From positions 1 to 64,000 of the forward strand of contig JACOEH010000003.1 of NCBI GenBank assembly GCA_024998685.1: 64,000 nucleotides of DNA, given 5' to 3'. The notes under the pieces are model-generated. The model was not told where the DNA came from and ran no database searches. It saw only the letters and a program-made list of their open reading frames with translations. This document shows positions 44,036-53,398 of this stretch, piece by piece. Numbering within the stretch: the first letter of the stretch is position 1; each line of letters begins with the position of its first letter. Both the position numbers and the translations under genes were made by a program. This DNA comes from Nitrospira sp. (GTDB lineage: Bacteria > Nitrospirota > Nitrospiria > Nitrospirales > Nitrospiraceae).

Positions 44036-44233
44036 TCAGCCGGACGCACGCTCGTAGGTGACCTCCGGTTTATCATCTATAGCATTCAGCAAGGTGAGGT
44101 CGAAATGTAGACAGGAAAGATTGGAGTGCAGGCTTTCAAACGATTCTCCTTCTTCCCAATAATCGGGATAGTCTTGCAGATAGCCCAACCACTGCCCCTC
44201 CTCTTCCAAGTAGTAATAGTTGATTGCTTTCAC
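44036..44233 (-). CDS. HicB-like small protein, 65 aa
   Basis: A GTG start at 44233 has AGGAGG eight bases upstream. The product begins MKAINYYYLEEEGQWLGYLQ and has the HicB-like (UPF0150) pattern of short strands, with a D-Y-P-x-x-x-E-G-E-S turn (YPDYWEEGESFESLHSNLSC), but lacks a C-terminal DNA-binding domain. No obvious HicA toxin is present. A good sigma-54 promoter (44304-44319) lies 70 bases upstream, and a TGAATC-N6-GATCCT site lies further up, which suggests membership in the sigma-54 regulon of this window. Confidence 0.62.
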   Translation of the reverse strand: MKAINYYYLEEEGQWLGYLQDYPDYWEEGESFESLHSNLSCLHFDLTLLNAIDDKPEVTYERASG

Positions 44234-44303
44234 GGGGTTACCTCCTCAGCAGATAAAGAGTCCGAAGCACGAAAAGGGAACGAGAATCTTTGATGAGAAG
44301 ACC

Positions 44304-44319
44304 CGCAAGGTCTGTACCA
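44304..44319 (-). promoter_or_regulatory. Sigma-54 promoter of HicB-like gene
   Basis: The minus strand reads TGGTACAGACCTTGCG: TGG, AC and TTGC match the -24/-12 consensus with exact GG-N10-GC spacing. The transcript would start about 60 bases before the GTG. It shares the GGTAC core with the element at 6261-6276. Confidence 0.62.
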
Positions 44320-44424
44320 AGAACGAAAGGAAGGTCGCAGCTGATTTTTCAGGAACATACGAACGGATGGAAGATTCGGGGCACAAGATCCTGTAAGGGA
44401 ACTGTATCTGAAACAATTTACGCC

Positions 44425-44442
44425 TGAATCAAAAGAGATCCT
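44425..44442. promoter_or_regulatory. Single imperfect TGAATC-N6-GATTCA site
   Basis: TGAATC-AAAAGA-GATCCT matches the palindrome in the left arm and in four of six right-arm bases. It lies 106 bp upstream of the sigma-54 promoter, a normal distance for an enhancer. No second copy is seen 21 bp away. The rest of 44234-44730 holds no supported gene. Confidence 0.35.
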
Positions 44443-44730
44443 AAGATCGGATTACACTGGACGCAGAAGCTGATCTCTCCTGGTGAACGAAGGGGGAACT
44501 TTAACGCCATGTTGATTTTTGCGATGCGGTGTCGCTAGTGAGGGGGGCGAGCGATCCCAGCATCCACGTGGATCGACAATGGCGAGGGGAGAGCCCGAGC
44601 TGCCATTTCCCGTGTCTAACAGATTGCCGACAAAGTTCACCAATAGAATATTGCCTTCTCCATTGGCTTGACCTTCATTTCCAGCGGCACCTATAATCCC
44701 GCTATCTATAGCCTGCAACATACTGATTCA

Positions 44731-45261
44731 ATGAACAAAATGGCTGAATTCACACACTTCAACGAGGCTGGTCGTGCTCGGATGGTCGATATATCCGCCA
44801 AGGATTCGACTGAACGGCTTGCCACGGCTCAAGCGAGAGTCTTTCTGCTTCCTGAAACCCTTGAAAAGATTCAACGAGGCAAGATTGCCAAGGGCGATGT
44901 CTTGGCGGTCGCGCAGGTTGCCGGTGTGATGGGCGCGAAGAAGACGCCGGATCTGATTCCCATGTGCCATCCGATTTTACTTGCCAGCGTGGACATCTCG
45001 TTTAAAGAGGAACCACAGCCGAATTCGGAAGGGCGATGCTCGATTACCATTACAGCAACGGCAAAGACGACAGCCCCTACGGGAGTGGAAATGGAGGCCA
45101 TGACTGCGGCCACAGTAGCAGCGCTGACCATTTACGATATGTGTAAAGCGGTGGATCGCGGGATGAGTTTCAGCGATGTTTTCCTGCTTTCTAAATCGGG
45201 TGGAAAGTCAGGGACGTATTCCAGGAAGGATTCAGCGGAAGGTACGGCTGAGGGACGATGA
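44731..45261 (+). CDS. moaC: Cyclic pyranopterin monophosphate synthase
   Basis: The 176-residue MoaC works with MoaA to convert GTP into cyclic pyranopterin monophosphate. Family signatures are GVMGAKKTPDLIPMCHPILL, the TTAPTGVEMEAMTAATVAAL core and DMCKAVDRGM. The start MNKMAEFTHF at 44731 has no strong Shine-Dalgarno sequence; the second Met at 44740 is possible. The stop overlaps the moaD-moaE gene by four bases, so the two are translationally coupled. Confidence 0.95.
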   Translation: MNKMAEFTHFNEAGRARMVDISAKDSTERLATAQARVFLLPETLEKIQRGKIAKGDVLAVAQVAGVMGAKKTPDLIPMCHPILLASVDISFKEEPQPNSEGRCSITITATAKTTAPTGVEMEAMTAATVAALTIYDMCKAVDRGMSFSDVFLLSKSGGKSGTYSRKDSAEGTAEGR

Positions 45262-45953
45262 TCACGGTTCGATTGTTTGGTATGACAAAAATGCTGGCAG
45301 GGAATCAGAGCTCCCTGTCGTTGAATATGACCGATGGTCGGCATGTTAAAGATCTGGTCGGGCTTATCGAAACTCGCTATCCCGCGATCGGCGAACTGAT
45401 TCACAAGAAGAAGGTACTGGTGTCGGTGAATCAGGAAATCGCGCACGAAGAGACGATTATTAAGGATAACGACGAGATTGCGCTGCTTCCGCCGTTTGCA
45501 GGCGGCGCTGAGCTGGAACTGATGAACGACGATCAATTCGTTCGTGTGCAGCGGGAGAATTTCTCCGTTGATCAAGAGCTCGATCGCGTCCGAAGCCGAT
45601 CCAAACGAATCGGCGGCATTGCCACGTTTTTGGGCATCGCGCGGGATCGGTCTCGCGGGCGGGATGTCGATGGCATTACGTTCGAGCACTACGAAGGGAT
45701 GGCGCAGAAGAAGCTGTGTGAAATTCGAGAACGGGCCTTGAAAGATTTCGATGTTTTAGAGTTGCTCATCATCCACCGGTACGGAGAAATTGCGATCGGT
45801 GAAAATATTGTGCTGATCATTGTCGGCGCGGAGCACCGCTCCGACGCGTTCCGGGCCTGCAAATGGGCGATCGATGAGTTAAAGCAAATCACGCCGATTT
45901 GGAAGCTGGAGCATACGTCGGATGGGGAGGTCTGGGTGGAGGAACATCCCTAG
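45258..45953 (+). CDS. MoaD-MoaE fusion (molybdopterin synthase, both subunits)
   Basis: This 231-residue protein joins a MoaD domain (1-83, ending in LLPPFAGG) directly to a MoaE domain (84-231; GGIATFLGIARDRSRGRDVD, HRYGEIAIGENIVLIIVGAE, CKWAIDELKQITPIWKLEH). MoaD normally needs a free C-terminal Gly-Gly to be adenylated and thiocarboxylated, so the internal Gly82-Gly83 implies cleavage after it or an unusual mechanism. Both domains look complete. It overlaps moaC by four bases; a palindromic repeat begins right at its stop codon. Confidence 0.92.
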   Translation: MITVRLFGMTKMLAGNQSSLSLNMTDGRHVKDLVGLIETRYPAIGELIHKKKVLVSVNQEIAHEETIIKDNDEIALLPPFAGGAELELMNDDQFVRVQRENFSVDQELDRVRSRSKRIGGIATFLGIARDRSRGRDVDGITFEHYEGMAQKKLCEIRERALKDFDVLELLIIHRYGEIAIGENIVLIIVGAEHRSDAFRACKWAIDELKQITPIWKLEHTSDGEVWVEEHP

Positions 45954-46243
45954 AGGATGGTGAAAATGGCGTCCGGCTGCGTTCTCACGGGACACTGCCG
46001 CCTCACCATCTCGGCGGCGTTCACAAGCTTGCCGCGCTTTATTCAGCGCGGCGTGAACCTCAGAGGCTCGACGTACCAAACAATGTACGACTTGCCCCTC
46101 GGACACTGGGTGCTCACGATCTCACGCTGTCCGCACACGTGATGCTCCTTATCCGTCGCGGATGTCGCTGCGGCCTTGTTCGGTGCAATGCGCGTCTTGG
46201 CGCGCTGGGGTGAGTGAGAACGATAGCCATTTTGACCATCCTC
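45953..46243. repeat. Palindromic intergenic element with 18-bp terminal inverted repeats
   Basis: The ends GAGGATGGTGAAAATGGC (45953-45970) and GCCATTTTGACCATCCTC (46226-46243) are inverted with one mismatch. Inside are a hairpin GCCGCGCT...AGCGCGGC flanked by TTCAC/GTGAA, and the motif CAGAGGCTCGACGTACC. The same end type and inner motif recur at 53400. It looks like a MITE-like element; the left end overlaps the moaD-moaE stop codon. Confidence 0.7.
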
Positions 46244-46254
46244 ATGAGAGGCAG

Positions 46255-47319
46255 ATGAAAGAAAATTCTCCTCATGATCTTGCGGGAGGCGTAACCGATA
46301 CATTCGGACGGTCGTTGAAGAGTTTGCGATTGTCCGTCACTGATCGTTGTAACCTCCGTTGCAAGTACTGCATGCCGGAGCCGGAGTATGCCTGGCTGCC
46401 ACGCGAGGATATCCTCAGCTTGGAGGAAATGGCGACGCTCGTGGGATACTTCACTGATCTGGGAGTCGATAAGGTCAGATTGACCGGTGGCGAGCCATTG
46501 TTGCGGCGAGACCTCGCGCGGCTGGTACGACTGCTCCTACAGAATCGGCGGATCAACGAAGTGGCGTTGACGACGAACGGCGTGCTATTGGCCGAATACG
46601 CGCAGGAGCTCTACGATGCGGGGCTCAATCGAATAACGGTCAGCTTAGATACCCTGAGGCCGGAGCGATTTCGACGCCTGACTGGACGGGATGAATTTGC
46701 ACGAGTTCTGGAAGGGATTGAATCAGTCGGGAAAACAGGTTTCACCAATTTGAAGCTCGATACGGTGGCCATTCGTGGGTTCAATGAGGATGAAGTGAGC
46801 CCATTGATCGAGTTTGCCAAACACTATCAGGCCGAGGTCCGTTTCATTGAGTATATGGACGTCGGTGGAGCGAACGAGTGGAGAATGGACAAAGTCCTTT
46901 CCCAGGATATGATTCTCGATACCCTTGCCCGGCGGTACGGTCGAATCATAGCGCTTCCCGAACGGGGGGCAGCTCCCGCCCAACGATTTTGCTTGCCGGA
47001 CGGCACGATCTTTGGAATTATTCCGTCAACGACGGTGCCGTTTTGTGCGCAGTGCGACCGCAGTCGTCTCACCGCCGACGGGTTGTGGTATCTTTGTTTG
47101 TACGCCGGATCGGGAGTTGATCTCCGCAAGCCGCTTCGCGCGAACGAGTACCCAGGACAAATACGGGATATCATTCGATCGGGGTGGGCTGCTCGCCGCG
47201 ATCGTGGAGCGGAGGAGCGTAAGGCATTGGAGCGAGTCGGGCTTCGAGCCGGGGGGTTAATCGATATTGAGCGGCTGCGAGCAGATCCACATCTGGAAAT
47301 GCATGCGCGTGGCGGGTAA
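46255..47319 (+). CDS. moaA: GTP 3',8-cyclase (radical SAM)
   Basis: The 354-residue MoaA has the N-terminal cluster in TDRCNLRCKYCMPEPEYAW (Cys32, Cys36, Cys39). The C-terminal second cluster shows in VPFCAQCDRSRLTADGLWYL with a later Cys, and the protein ends in GG, which is needed for catalysis. The start at 46255 follows GAGAGG and lies just past the palindromic element; the longer upstream frame would run through that repeat. With moaC and moaD-moaE it makes up most of the molybdopterin pathway. Confidence 0.95.
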   Translation: MKENSPHDLAGGVTDTFGRSLKSLRLSVTDRCNLRCKYCMPEPEYAWLPREDILSLEEMATLVGYFTDLGVDKVRLTGGEPLLRRDLARLVRLLLQNRRINEVALTTNGVLLAEYAQELYDAGLNRITVSLDTLRPERFRRLTGRDEFARVLEGIESVGKTGFTNLKLDTVAIRGFNEDEVSPLIEFAKHYQAEVRFIEYMDVGGANEWRMDKVLSQDMILDTLARRYGRIIALPERGAAPAQRFCLPDGTIFGIIPSTTVPFCAQCDRSRLTADGLWYLCLYAGSGVDLRKPLRANEYPGQIRDIIRSGWAARRDRGAEERKALERVGLRAGGLIDIERLRADPHLEMHARGG

Positions 47320-47431
47320 CTACGTATAGCCGGACTCCTCATCTTATCTTGTTCTTGACTCGGTGCTCGGATGTGCTCATTGTTTTGACTTGCGGGATCG
47401 TCGTTTCATGCCTTGAGTTTCTTAAGCGATC

Positions 47432-48139
47432 ATGTCTGAAACGCAATTCATGACATTGTGGGGAGTCGGTTTCTTGCTCGGGCTCCGACATGCCCTGGAT
47501 ACGGACCATCTTGCCGCAGTCTCGACGGTGCTTGCCGAACGGCCGTCGTTTCTGGCGTCCAGTGCCGTCGGGCTCTGTTGGGGCGTCGGACATACGCTCA
47601 CGCTGCTGTTGGTCGGATCGATTGTCCTCGTCTCTGGGTTTCACATCTCTGATGAATTTGAACTCATTGCAGAATCGGGTGTAGGGATTCTCCTGATCGT
47701 CCTGGGCGTCTCCTTGGCACGGAAACTCTACCGTGAGCAGTGGCATATGCATAGCCATCGCCACGATGGAGCGCCGCATATCCACCTCCACAGTCATCAA
47801 CGACAAGACGATCATGGCCATCGGCATTGGATGATCAATTCGATTCGCCCGCTTTGTATCGGCATGGCGCACGGATTGGCCGGATCAGCGGCACTCATGC
47901 TGATGATCCTTGCCCAGACAACGGGCGTGGCTGCAGGACTTTTGTCGATTTTCATCTTCGGCCTTGGATCAATCGTCGGTATGATGGTCATCGGTATGAC
48001 GATCAGTATTCCCGTGATTTGGTCGCGTTCCGTCAGTCGGCGATTGTTTGTGGGAGTGCAAGGTTTTGCCAGTCTTGCCAGTGTTTTGGTCGGAGTGTGG
48101 ATGTTGGTAAAGCTGGTCCCCTCGATTATCTGGCACTGA
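47432..48139 (+). CDS. NiCoT/UreH-like metal transporter
   Basis: The 235-residue membrane protein has about six helices. The signature HALDTDHLAAV at residues 20-30 is the nickel/cobalt-binding motif HX4DH of NiCoT and UreH-type proteins. A cytoplasmic or periplasmic loop is very rich in histidine (HMHSHRHDGAPHIHLHSHQR), suggesting metal storage or sensing. It is a single gene between moaA and accD; nickel or cobalt transport is likely, and the direction is unknown. Confidence 0.85.
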   Translation: MSETQFMTLWGVGFLLGLRHALDTDHLAAVSTVLAERPSFLASSAVGLCWGVGHTLTLLLVGSIVLVSGFHISDEFELIAESGVGILLIVLGVSLARKLYREQWHMHSHRHDGAPHIHLHSHQRQDDHGHRHWMINSIRPLCIGMAHGLAGSAALMLMILAQTTGVAAGLLSIFIFGLGSIVGMMVIGMTISIPVIWSRSVSRRLFVGVQGFASLASVLVGVWMLVKLVPSIIWH

Positions 48140-48261
48140 GGCTGTCTGGTGTCTCAGGTACGATGCGTAGGAGGTGCATCGGGGATAAGCCTGTGCTATC
48201 CTGCGCTGATTTGTGTAGATCAATGCATTGAATAGGGTACGGCTGCATTACGGCGACAACC

Positions 48262-49098
48262 ATGGCATGGTTCAAGAAAGAGAAGCCGACAGAATCAGTT
48301 CAGCCGCCTCGTTCGAAGGGCAGCGAGGGAATGTGGCTCAAGTGCAACCATTGCCGGGAGATCGTCTATCGGAAGGAAGTGGACCGGAACAGCAAAGTGT
48401 GCCCGAAATGCGAATATCACTTCCCGATCTCGGTCACCGAGCGAATCGGACTCCTGATCGACCTTGGTACCTTCAAAGAATGGGATGCCGAACTAGAAGC
48501 CCAAGATCCCTTGACCTTCCAAGACACCAAGTCCTATCGAGATCGCATGCAGGCTCATCAAGAAAAGACCGGCCGGAAGGATGCCCTCGTCATCGGCGAA
48601 GGCATGGTCGACGGGCGCCGTGTGGTGCTCTGTGTCTTCGATTTCAGCTTTATGGGCGGTAGTATGGGATCTGTGGTCGGGGAAAAACTCTGCCGCGCGA
48701 TCGATCGGGCGTTGGAACTGAAACTGCCGGTCATCCTGGTCACCGCTTCCGGAGGTGCGCGGATGCAGGAGGGCATTCTCTCGTTGATGCAGATGGCCAA
48801 GACCTCGACTGCGGTCGCGAAGTTGGGCGAGGCCAAACTGCCGTTCATCTCGATCCTTTCCGATCCTACGTTCGGCGGCGTCACGGCCAGCGTGGCGATG
48901 TTGGGAGATGTCATCATTGCCGAGCCGAAAGCGCTGATCGGGTTTGCCGGACCTCGTGTCATCGAACAAACCATCAAGCAACAGTTGCCGGATCAGTTCC
49001 AACGGGCCGAATTTCTCCTCGAACACGGCATGATCGATATGATCGTCGAGCGCAAGCGCCTCAAGGAGACGGTCGGTACCCTCGTGAATCACTTTTAG
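48262..49098 (+). CDS. accD: Acetyl-CoA carboxylase carboxyltransferase beta subunit
   Basis: The 278-residue AccD has an N-terminal four-Cys zinc ribbon (Cys28, Cys31, Cys47, Cys50) and a crotonase-fold body with [16 protein letters not shown] and [19 protein letters not shown]. It catalyses malonyl-CoA formation with AccA, which is not in the window. It is followed after 27 bases by folC, the usual accD-folC order of bacteria, and then by lptD. Confidence 0.97.
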   Translation: MAWFKKEKPTESVQPPRSKGSEGMWLKCNHCREIVYRKEVDRNSKVCPKCEYHFPISVTERIGLLIDLGTFKEWDAELEAQDPLTFQDTKSYRDRMQAHQEKTGRKDALVIGEGMVDGRRVVLCVFDFSFMGGSMGSVVGEKLCRAIDRALELKLPVILVTASGGARMQEGILSLMQMAKTSTAVAKLGEAKLPFISILSDPTFGGVTASVAMLGDVIIAEPKALIGFAGPRVIEQTIKQQLPDQFQRAEFLLEHGMIDMIVERKRLKETVGTLVNHF

Positions 49099-49125
49099 GC
49101 CTCTGCGTCCTCCCGGCTTGTTTTG

Positions 49126-50424
49126 ATGAGCTACTCCTCCGTCATTGAGTACCTCTACGCGCTTCAGAAGCACGGCATCAAGCTGGGTTTGGAGACGATG
49201 CGGATTCTGTTGAACAGGATCGGCAATCCCCATCGCTCGCTCCGCATCCTTCATATCGGAGGAACCAACGGCAAGGGTTCGACGGCGGCGATGGTTGCAT
49301 CGGTCCTTCAGCATTCTGGTCGACGCGTCGGGCTGTATACGTCTCCGCACCTCGTCGAATTTCGAGAGCGGATTCGTGTCAACGGGTGCATGATTACGGA
49401 GAATCAAGTCGAGGAGTTGATCGCGCGCGTACGGGCCGCCATAAAAGATAGTCTGGAACCGACCTTTTTTGAGATGACCACGGCACTGGCATTCCTCTAT
49501 TTCGCGGATTCGGAAGTCGATGTCGCCGTACTGGAAGTCGGGTTGGGCGGACGGTTCGACGCAACCAACGTTGTGGAGCAACCCCTGGCCACTGCGATCA
49601 CGACGATCGGCTTGGATCATCAGGAATACTTGGGGCACACGGAGGAAGCCATCGCATTTGAAAAAGGGGGAATCATCAAGCCCTTCGTACCGGTCGTGAT
49701 CGGACGAATGGGACAGGAGGCCGAACAGGTTCTGCGTCGAATTGCGCGGGATCGGTCAGCTCCTGTATGGCAACTTGGCCGGGACTTTGCCATGGATGGA
49801 AATCGCCCCGAGGGACTGACGTATCGTGGAGTGACCCGCGTGTTTGAGGACCTAACATGTGGTTTGGCAGGACATCACCAGTGGGATAATGCCGCTTGTG
49901 CGTTGGCGCTTCTTGAAGCGGCCGGTCGAGCAGGGATTGAGACGGGGGAGGCAGCCGTTCGTGATGGTTTGCGTACGGTCTCATGGGAAGGTCGTTTGGA
50001 GTCGATTGACGAGTATCCCAAGATCCTGCTCGACGGCGCCCACAATCCTGCCGCCGCGCATGCACTTGCCGGATATTTCAAGGACTTTTGTGTCAATCAT
50101 CCCTCCTCTCGGATTCTTCTCGTATGGGGCATGATGCGGGACAAAGATCGACAGGGATTTATCGCTCCACTGGTACCCTTTGTGTCGGAAATCGTGCTGA
50201 CGCAGGCGACCCTCGCACGGTCTGCTACGGTCGAAGAACTCCGTGCAACGCTGCACGAATGGCATGGGCCGGTGCATGAGGCCGTCCTTCCCATGGACGC
50301 GATGACAGTCGCCAGAAGACGAGCCTTGCCTCACGATCTCATCTGTATTGCCGGATCATTGATGCTCCTAGGGGATATCAAAGCGGCAGTGCGTGGCTGT
50401 GGGCTATCACCGATTCGTGACTAG
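49126..50424 (+). CDS. folC: Folylpolyglutamate/dihydrofolate synthase
   Basis: The 432-residue FolC has the P-loop HIGGTNGKGSTAAMVASVL, followed by GLYTSPHLVEFRERIRVNG, LEVGLGGRFDATNV and the C-terminal ILLDGAHNPAAAHAL, all family hallmarks. The ATG at 49126 is preferred over a TTG three bases earlier. It adds glutamate to folates and may also make dihydrofolate. Its 3' end overlaps the possible GTG starts of lptD. Confidence 0.95.
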   Translation: MSYSSVIEYLYALQKHGIKLGLETMRILLNRIGNPHRSLRILHIGGTNGKGSTAAMVASVLQHSGRRVGLYTSPHLVEFRERIRVNGCMITENQVEELIARVRAAIKDSLEPTFFEMTTALAFLYFADSEVDVAVLEVGLGGRFDATNVVEQPLATAITTIGLDHQEYLGHTEEAIAFEKGGIIKPFVPVVIGRMGQEAEQVLRRIARDRSAPVWQLGRDFAMDGNRPEGLTYRGVTRVFEDLTCGLAGHHQWDNAACALALLEAAGRAGIETGEAAVRDGLRTVSWEGRLESIDEYPKILLDGAHNPAAAHALAGYFKDFCVNHPSSRILLVWGMMRDKDRQGFIAPLVPFVSEIVLTQATLARSATVEELRATLHEWHGPVHEAVLPMDAMTVARRRALPHDLICIAGSLMLLGDIKAAVRGCGLSPIRD

Positions 50425-52882
50425 CGTGGCGAGTCCTTTCGCGCGGATCCGCTGGCGGCGCTTTCTTGCCGTCGCCGTCCTCTCTCTCGTTCCATTTCCT
50501 GGAGCAGCGGCGGACAACCCGGGGGGCACGGGAACGTCACCCACGGGGTCTGCTCCTCTCGATATCACGGCAGACCGTATCGACTATCGCCAGGATCAGG
50601 ACATCTATGAAGCAAACGGATCGGTCGTCATTCAGCAGGGAGCGATCAAGCTGACGGCGGACCACGCCACCATTCAAGCCTTGCCGGGGATCCTTACTGC
50701 CGTCGGCCATGTCCATTTAACAGATCCCCAGGCTGATGTGACGGCTGAGCGAATGGAACTCAATGTCAATACTGAGGCCGGTGTCGTGACACATGGCCGG
50801 CTCTACGTTCCGACGACAAACTCATCAATCTCCGGCCGTCTCATGCAGAGATTTTCCGAATACCATTACCGAGCCAAAGAGGGCAGCTTCACGAATTGTG
50901 ATGCGCAAGATGGAGAAGTGCCGGCTTGGCGTTTTCAGTTTAAGGATCTGGAGATGACCCTGGGGGATACGTTGAGATTCAAGGGCGGATGGTTCTGCAT
51001 ATTAGACGTGCCCACGATTCCATTACCCACGTTCTCTTATCCGATGATCAAACGGCGAACCGGATTTCTGATGCCTATCCCGAGCTACGACAATCGATTC
51101 GGATTCCACGTGAAACAGGGCTTTTTTTGGGCTATCAATCCGAGTCATGACCTGACGGTGACGCCATCATATTACAGTGATCTAGGGTATGGGTCTGATT
51201 TTGAGTATCGGTATGCCTTGGACCGTCGATCTCGCGGCAAGTGGTATGTGAGCTATCTACAACAGACGCAGCTTCCCAACGTCGCCGGCGTCATCGATAC
51301 CGGGCAAAATGCCGAGAAGGCACGTGCGGCACTCATCGGTAGCCATACGCAATACTTCACCGATACGTTACTGCTCCGTGCCAACGCAAATTTAGTCACA
51401 GACCCCAACTATTTCCAACAACTGAGCAATTCGGGGATACTCCGTGCCTTACCGAGCACTGAATCAAATCTCTTGATGACTCAGCGCTTGCCCTACGGCA
51501 ACCTCTATCTCGTGGGCCTCTATTTGCAACCGTTACAAGCCGGTGGAAAGGATACGTTCCAGCGTCTTCCGGAGGCCGGCTATAGCCTTCCCTATACCTC
51601 GCTGTTCAATTCGCCTGTGTTGCTCGGTATGAATGGGGATTACGTGAATTTCTATCGAGATCAAGGATTTACGCTTAATCGGCTCGATATGGTTCCGGGT
51701 ATTTCGACGGATGTGATTCACCTCGGGCATGTCATTGGTATCCGGCCGCAAGCGAAGTTCCGTGAAGTCTATTACACCAGGGGGGCGCAATCGGATGAAG
51801 GGCAGCATCGAGAGACTTTTTGGGTGGGAGTGGAAGCCACGTCGAAAGTGACACGCCGATTCAGACTCTCTGAAGGGAATAGCCTTCTTCATACGGTCGA
51901 ACCGAAGATTACCTATGAGTACGTCCCAAAGACCGACCAATCGAAATTGACGCAAATCGACCAAGTCGATGACTTACCAGCGAAGAATTTGCTGACCTAT
52001 ATGCTGCGCAGTCGGGTATTGGAATCAGGCAAGCAAACTGCGTTCAACTGGCTTGATCTCACGGTGGCTCAGAGCTATCATGTCGGCTACGTGCAGACGA
52101 TGGCCAGGGATTTCACACCTGGTGTCCTCCCCTTTCTAGGATCACCCACCCAGCCGCTCCAACCGGCCACCATGCCCATCCAGGGGAAAAGGTTTTCTGA
52201 TATCTGGATGCGGGCCGTGATCGGCAACAACCTACCGACACTGATGTCCACGACGTGGTTGGATGCTCCGGTCGTCGGACGCGCAGCGCAGGCATGGGCG
52301 CTTCGGCCGCCGATCAACCGGTATCTGACGGTCGACGCATTCTTTGATCCCTATCGCCTTGAAATGAGCCAATTCAACACAGACCTTCGATTTCAAGAGG
52401 GAACTAATTGGTATGTGGAAGTGGGACAACGGTATACAAGAAATGGTAATCGGGTTAGGCGAGGCGACCTGTGGAACCCGATCTCATTTAACGAGGTGTT
52501 TGCCCCGACGGAGGAAATTCAGTTTGTGACTATGGGCGGCGCGTTCCGTACCCCTTGGGGTTGGACATTCGGCGCCAAAGCCTACTACGACGTCAAACAT
52601 GGGAGAAGTCCGGAATTGGACGCAGTCGCTCTCTATCAGAACCCTTGCAAGTGTTGGTCAGTGGGGCTGTATTACTTGAAGTTCCCGGATCGCGAGCAAT
52701 ACAGCTTTATGTTGAGTCTCACTGGAGTCGGGTGGACCGAAAGCGCCGGGACTGCCGTCATGCGGGCTCTCTTGAATCCGCTTCTGTGGGGTGAACGTGG
52801 CCTGCCTTGGGCGACACTGGGTGGGTCCTATGGTATTCCTCCGCAGACATCCGAGACAGGGGCTCCGCAATCGACCCCGTAG
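50393..52882 (+). CDS. lptD: LPS-assembly outer-membrane protein LptD
   Basis: This roughly 829-residue protein has a signal region (FLAVAVLSLVPFPGAAA), an OstA/LptA-like periplasmic domain (ITADRIDYRQDQDIYEANGS, LTADHATIQALPG) and a long C-terminal beta-barrel. LptD inserts LPS into the outer membrane with LptE. The start is uncertain: several GTG codons occur between 50393 and 50430, overlapping the end of folC; none has a clear ribosome-binding site. The usual four structural Cys are partly present. Confidence 0.88.
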   Translation: MAVGYHRFVTSVASPFARIRWRRFLAVAVLSLVPFPGAAADNPGGTGTSPTGSAPLDITADRIDYRQDQDIYEANGSVVIQQGAIKLTADHATIQALPGILTAVGHVHLTDPQADVTAERMELNVNTEAGVVTHGRLYVPTTNSSISGRLMQRFSEYHYRAKEGSFTNCDAQDGEVPAWRFQFKDLEMTLGDTLRFKGGWFCILDVPTIPLPTFSYPMIKRRTGFLMPIPSYDNRFGFHVKQGFFWAINPSHDLTVTPSYYSDLGYGSDFEYRYALDRRSRGKWYVSYLQQTQLPNVAGVIDTGQNAEKARAALIGSHTQYFTDTLLLRANANLVTDPNYFQQLSNSGILRALPSTESNLLMTQRLPYGNLYLVGLYLQPLQAGGKDTFQRLPEAGYSLPYTSLFNSPVLLGMNGDYVNFYRDQGFTLNRLDMVPGISTDVIHLGHVIGIRPQAKFREVYYTRGAQSDEGQHRETFWVGVEATSKVTRRFRLSEGNSLLHTVEPKITYEYVPKTDQSKLTQIDQVDDLPAKNLLTYMLRSRVLESGKQTAFNWLDLTVAQSYHVGYVQTMARDFTPGVLPFLGSPTQPLQPATMPIQGKRFSDIWMRAVIGNNLPTLMSTTWLDAPVVGRAAQAWALRPPINRYLTVDAFFDPYRLEMSQFNTDLRFQEGTNWYVEVGQRYTRNGNRVRRGDLWNPISFNEVFAPTEEIQFVTMGGAFRTPWGWTFGAKAYYDVKHGRSPELDAVALYQNPCKCWSVGLYYLKFPDREQYSFMLSLTGVGWTESAGTAVMRALLNPLLWGERGLPWATLGGSYGIPPQTSETGAPQSTP

Positions 52883-53050
52883 ACCTGTGCTCTCCCACTG
52901 TGCTCTCCCACCTAGGGGTACTCCGAGGCAGGGCGGTGCCTCCTGAGGTTCAAACCAGACGGTGATCCGTGTTTGACACTAAAAACAGTGGTGGGGTACC
53001 ATGCCTTGCAATGACTCTTAATGATCTCAATCCTGAAGGAGGGTGCAGAC

Positions 53051-53398
53051 GTGGCTGGTGACGCCTTGAAAGTTGAAGATTCCAGTTGGGATACCGAAGT
53101 CATGAAGGCTTCCGAACTCGTCATGGTCGATTTTTGGGCCGTGTGGTGTGGCCCCTGCCAAATGGTGGCTCCCATTGTCGACGAGCTGGCGCAAGAATAT
53201 GCCGGAAAGCTGAAGGTTCGAAAACTGAACACCGACGAAAATCCCGAGGTTGCTGGGCGTTACCAGGTCATGAGTATCCCCACCATTCTTTTCTTCAAAA
53301 ACGGCCAGCCGGTCGAGAAGCTGGTGGGGGCCAGACCAAAACGCCAATTCAAAGAAATGATCGATTCACTGCTGGCTCAGCATGCCGGGACTGCCTAA
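53051..53398 (+). CDS. trxA: Thioredoxin
   Basis: The 115-residue thioredoxin has active site WCGPC (Cys33, Cys36), cis-Pro in VMSIPTILFFKNG and normal length. The start is the GTG at 53051, because AAGGAGG lies eight bases upstream and falls inside the longer frame that begins at 53021. It reduces protein disulfides in the cytoplasm. Confidence 0.95.
   Translation: MAGDALKVEDSSWDTEVMKASELVMVDFWAVWCGPCQMVAPIVDELAQEYAGKLKVRKLNTDENPEVAGRYQVMSIPTILFFKNGQPVEKLVGARPKRQFKEMIDSLLAQHAGTA

Noticed and set aside
44452..44721. Minus-strand frame of 89 codons beside moaC
   Set aside because: A glycine-rich stretch looks superficially protein-like, but the frame has no Shine-Dalgarno sequence, overlaps the likely moaC promoter region and ends in low-quality sequence.
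48493..49638. Minus-strand open frame of 381 codons
   Set aside because: It runs antisense to accD and folC, both with clear family motifs, and has no recognisable product.
52975..53020. Sigma-54-like sequence before trxA (GGTACC...TTGC)
   Set aside because: The spacing between GG and GC is 11 bases, not 10, and no paired sites lie upstream.
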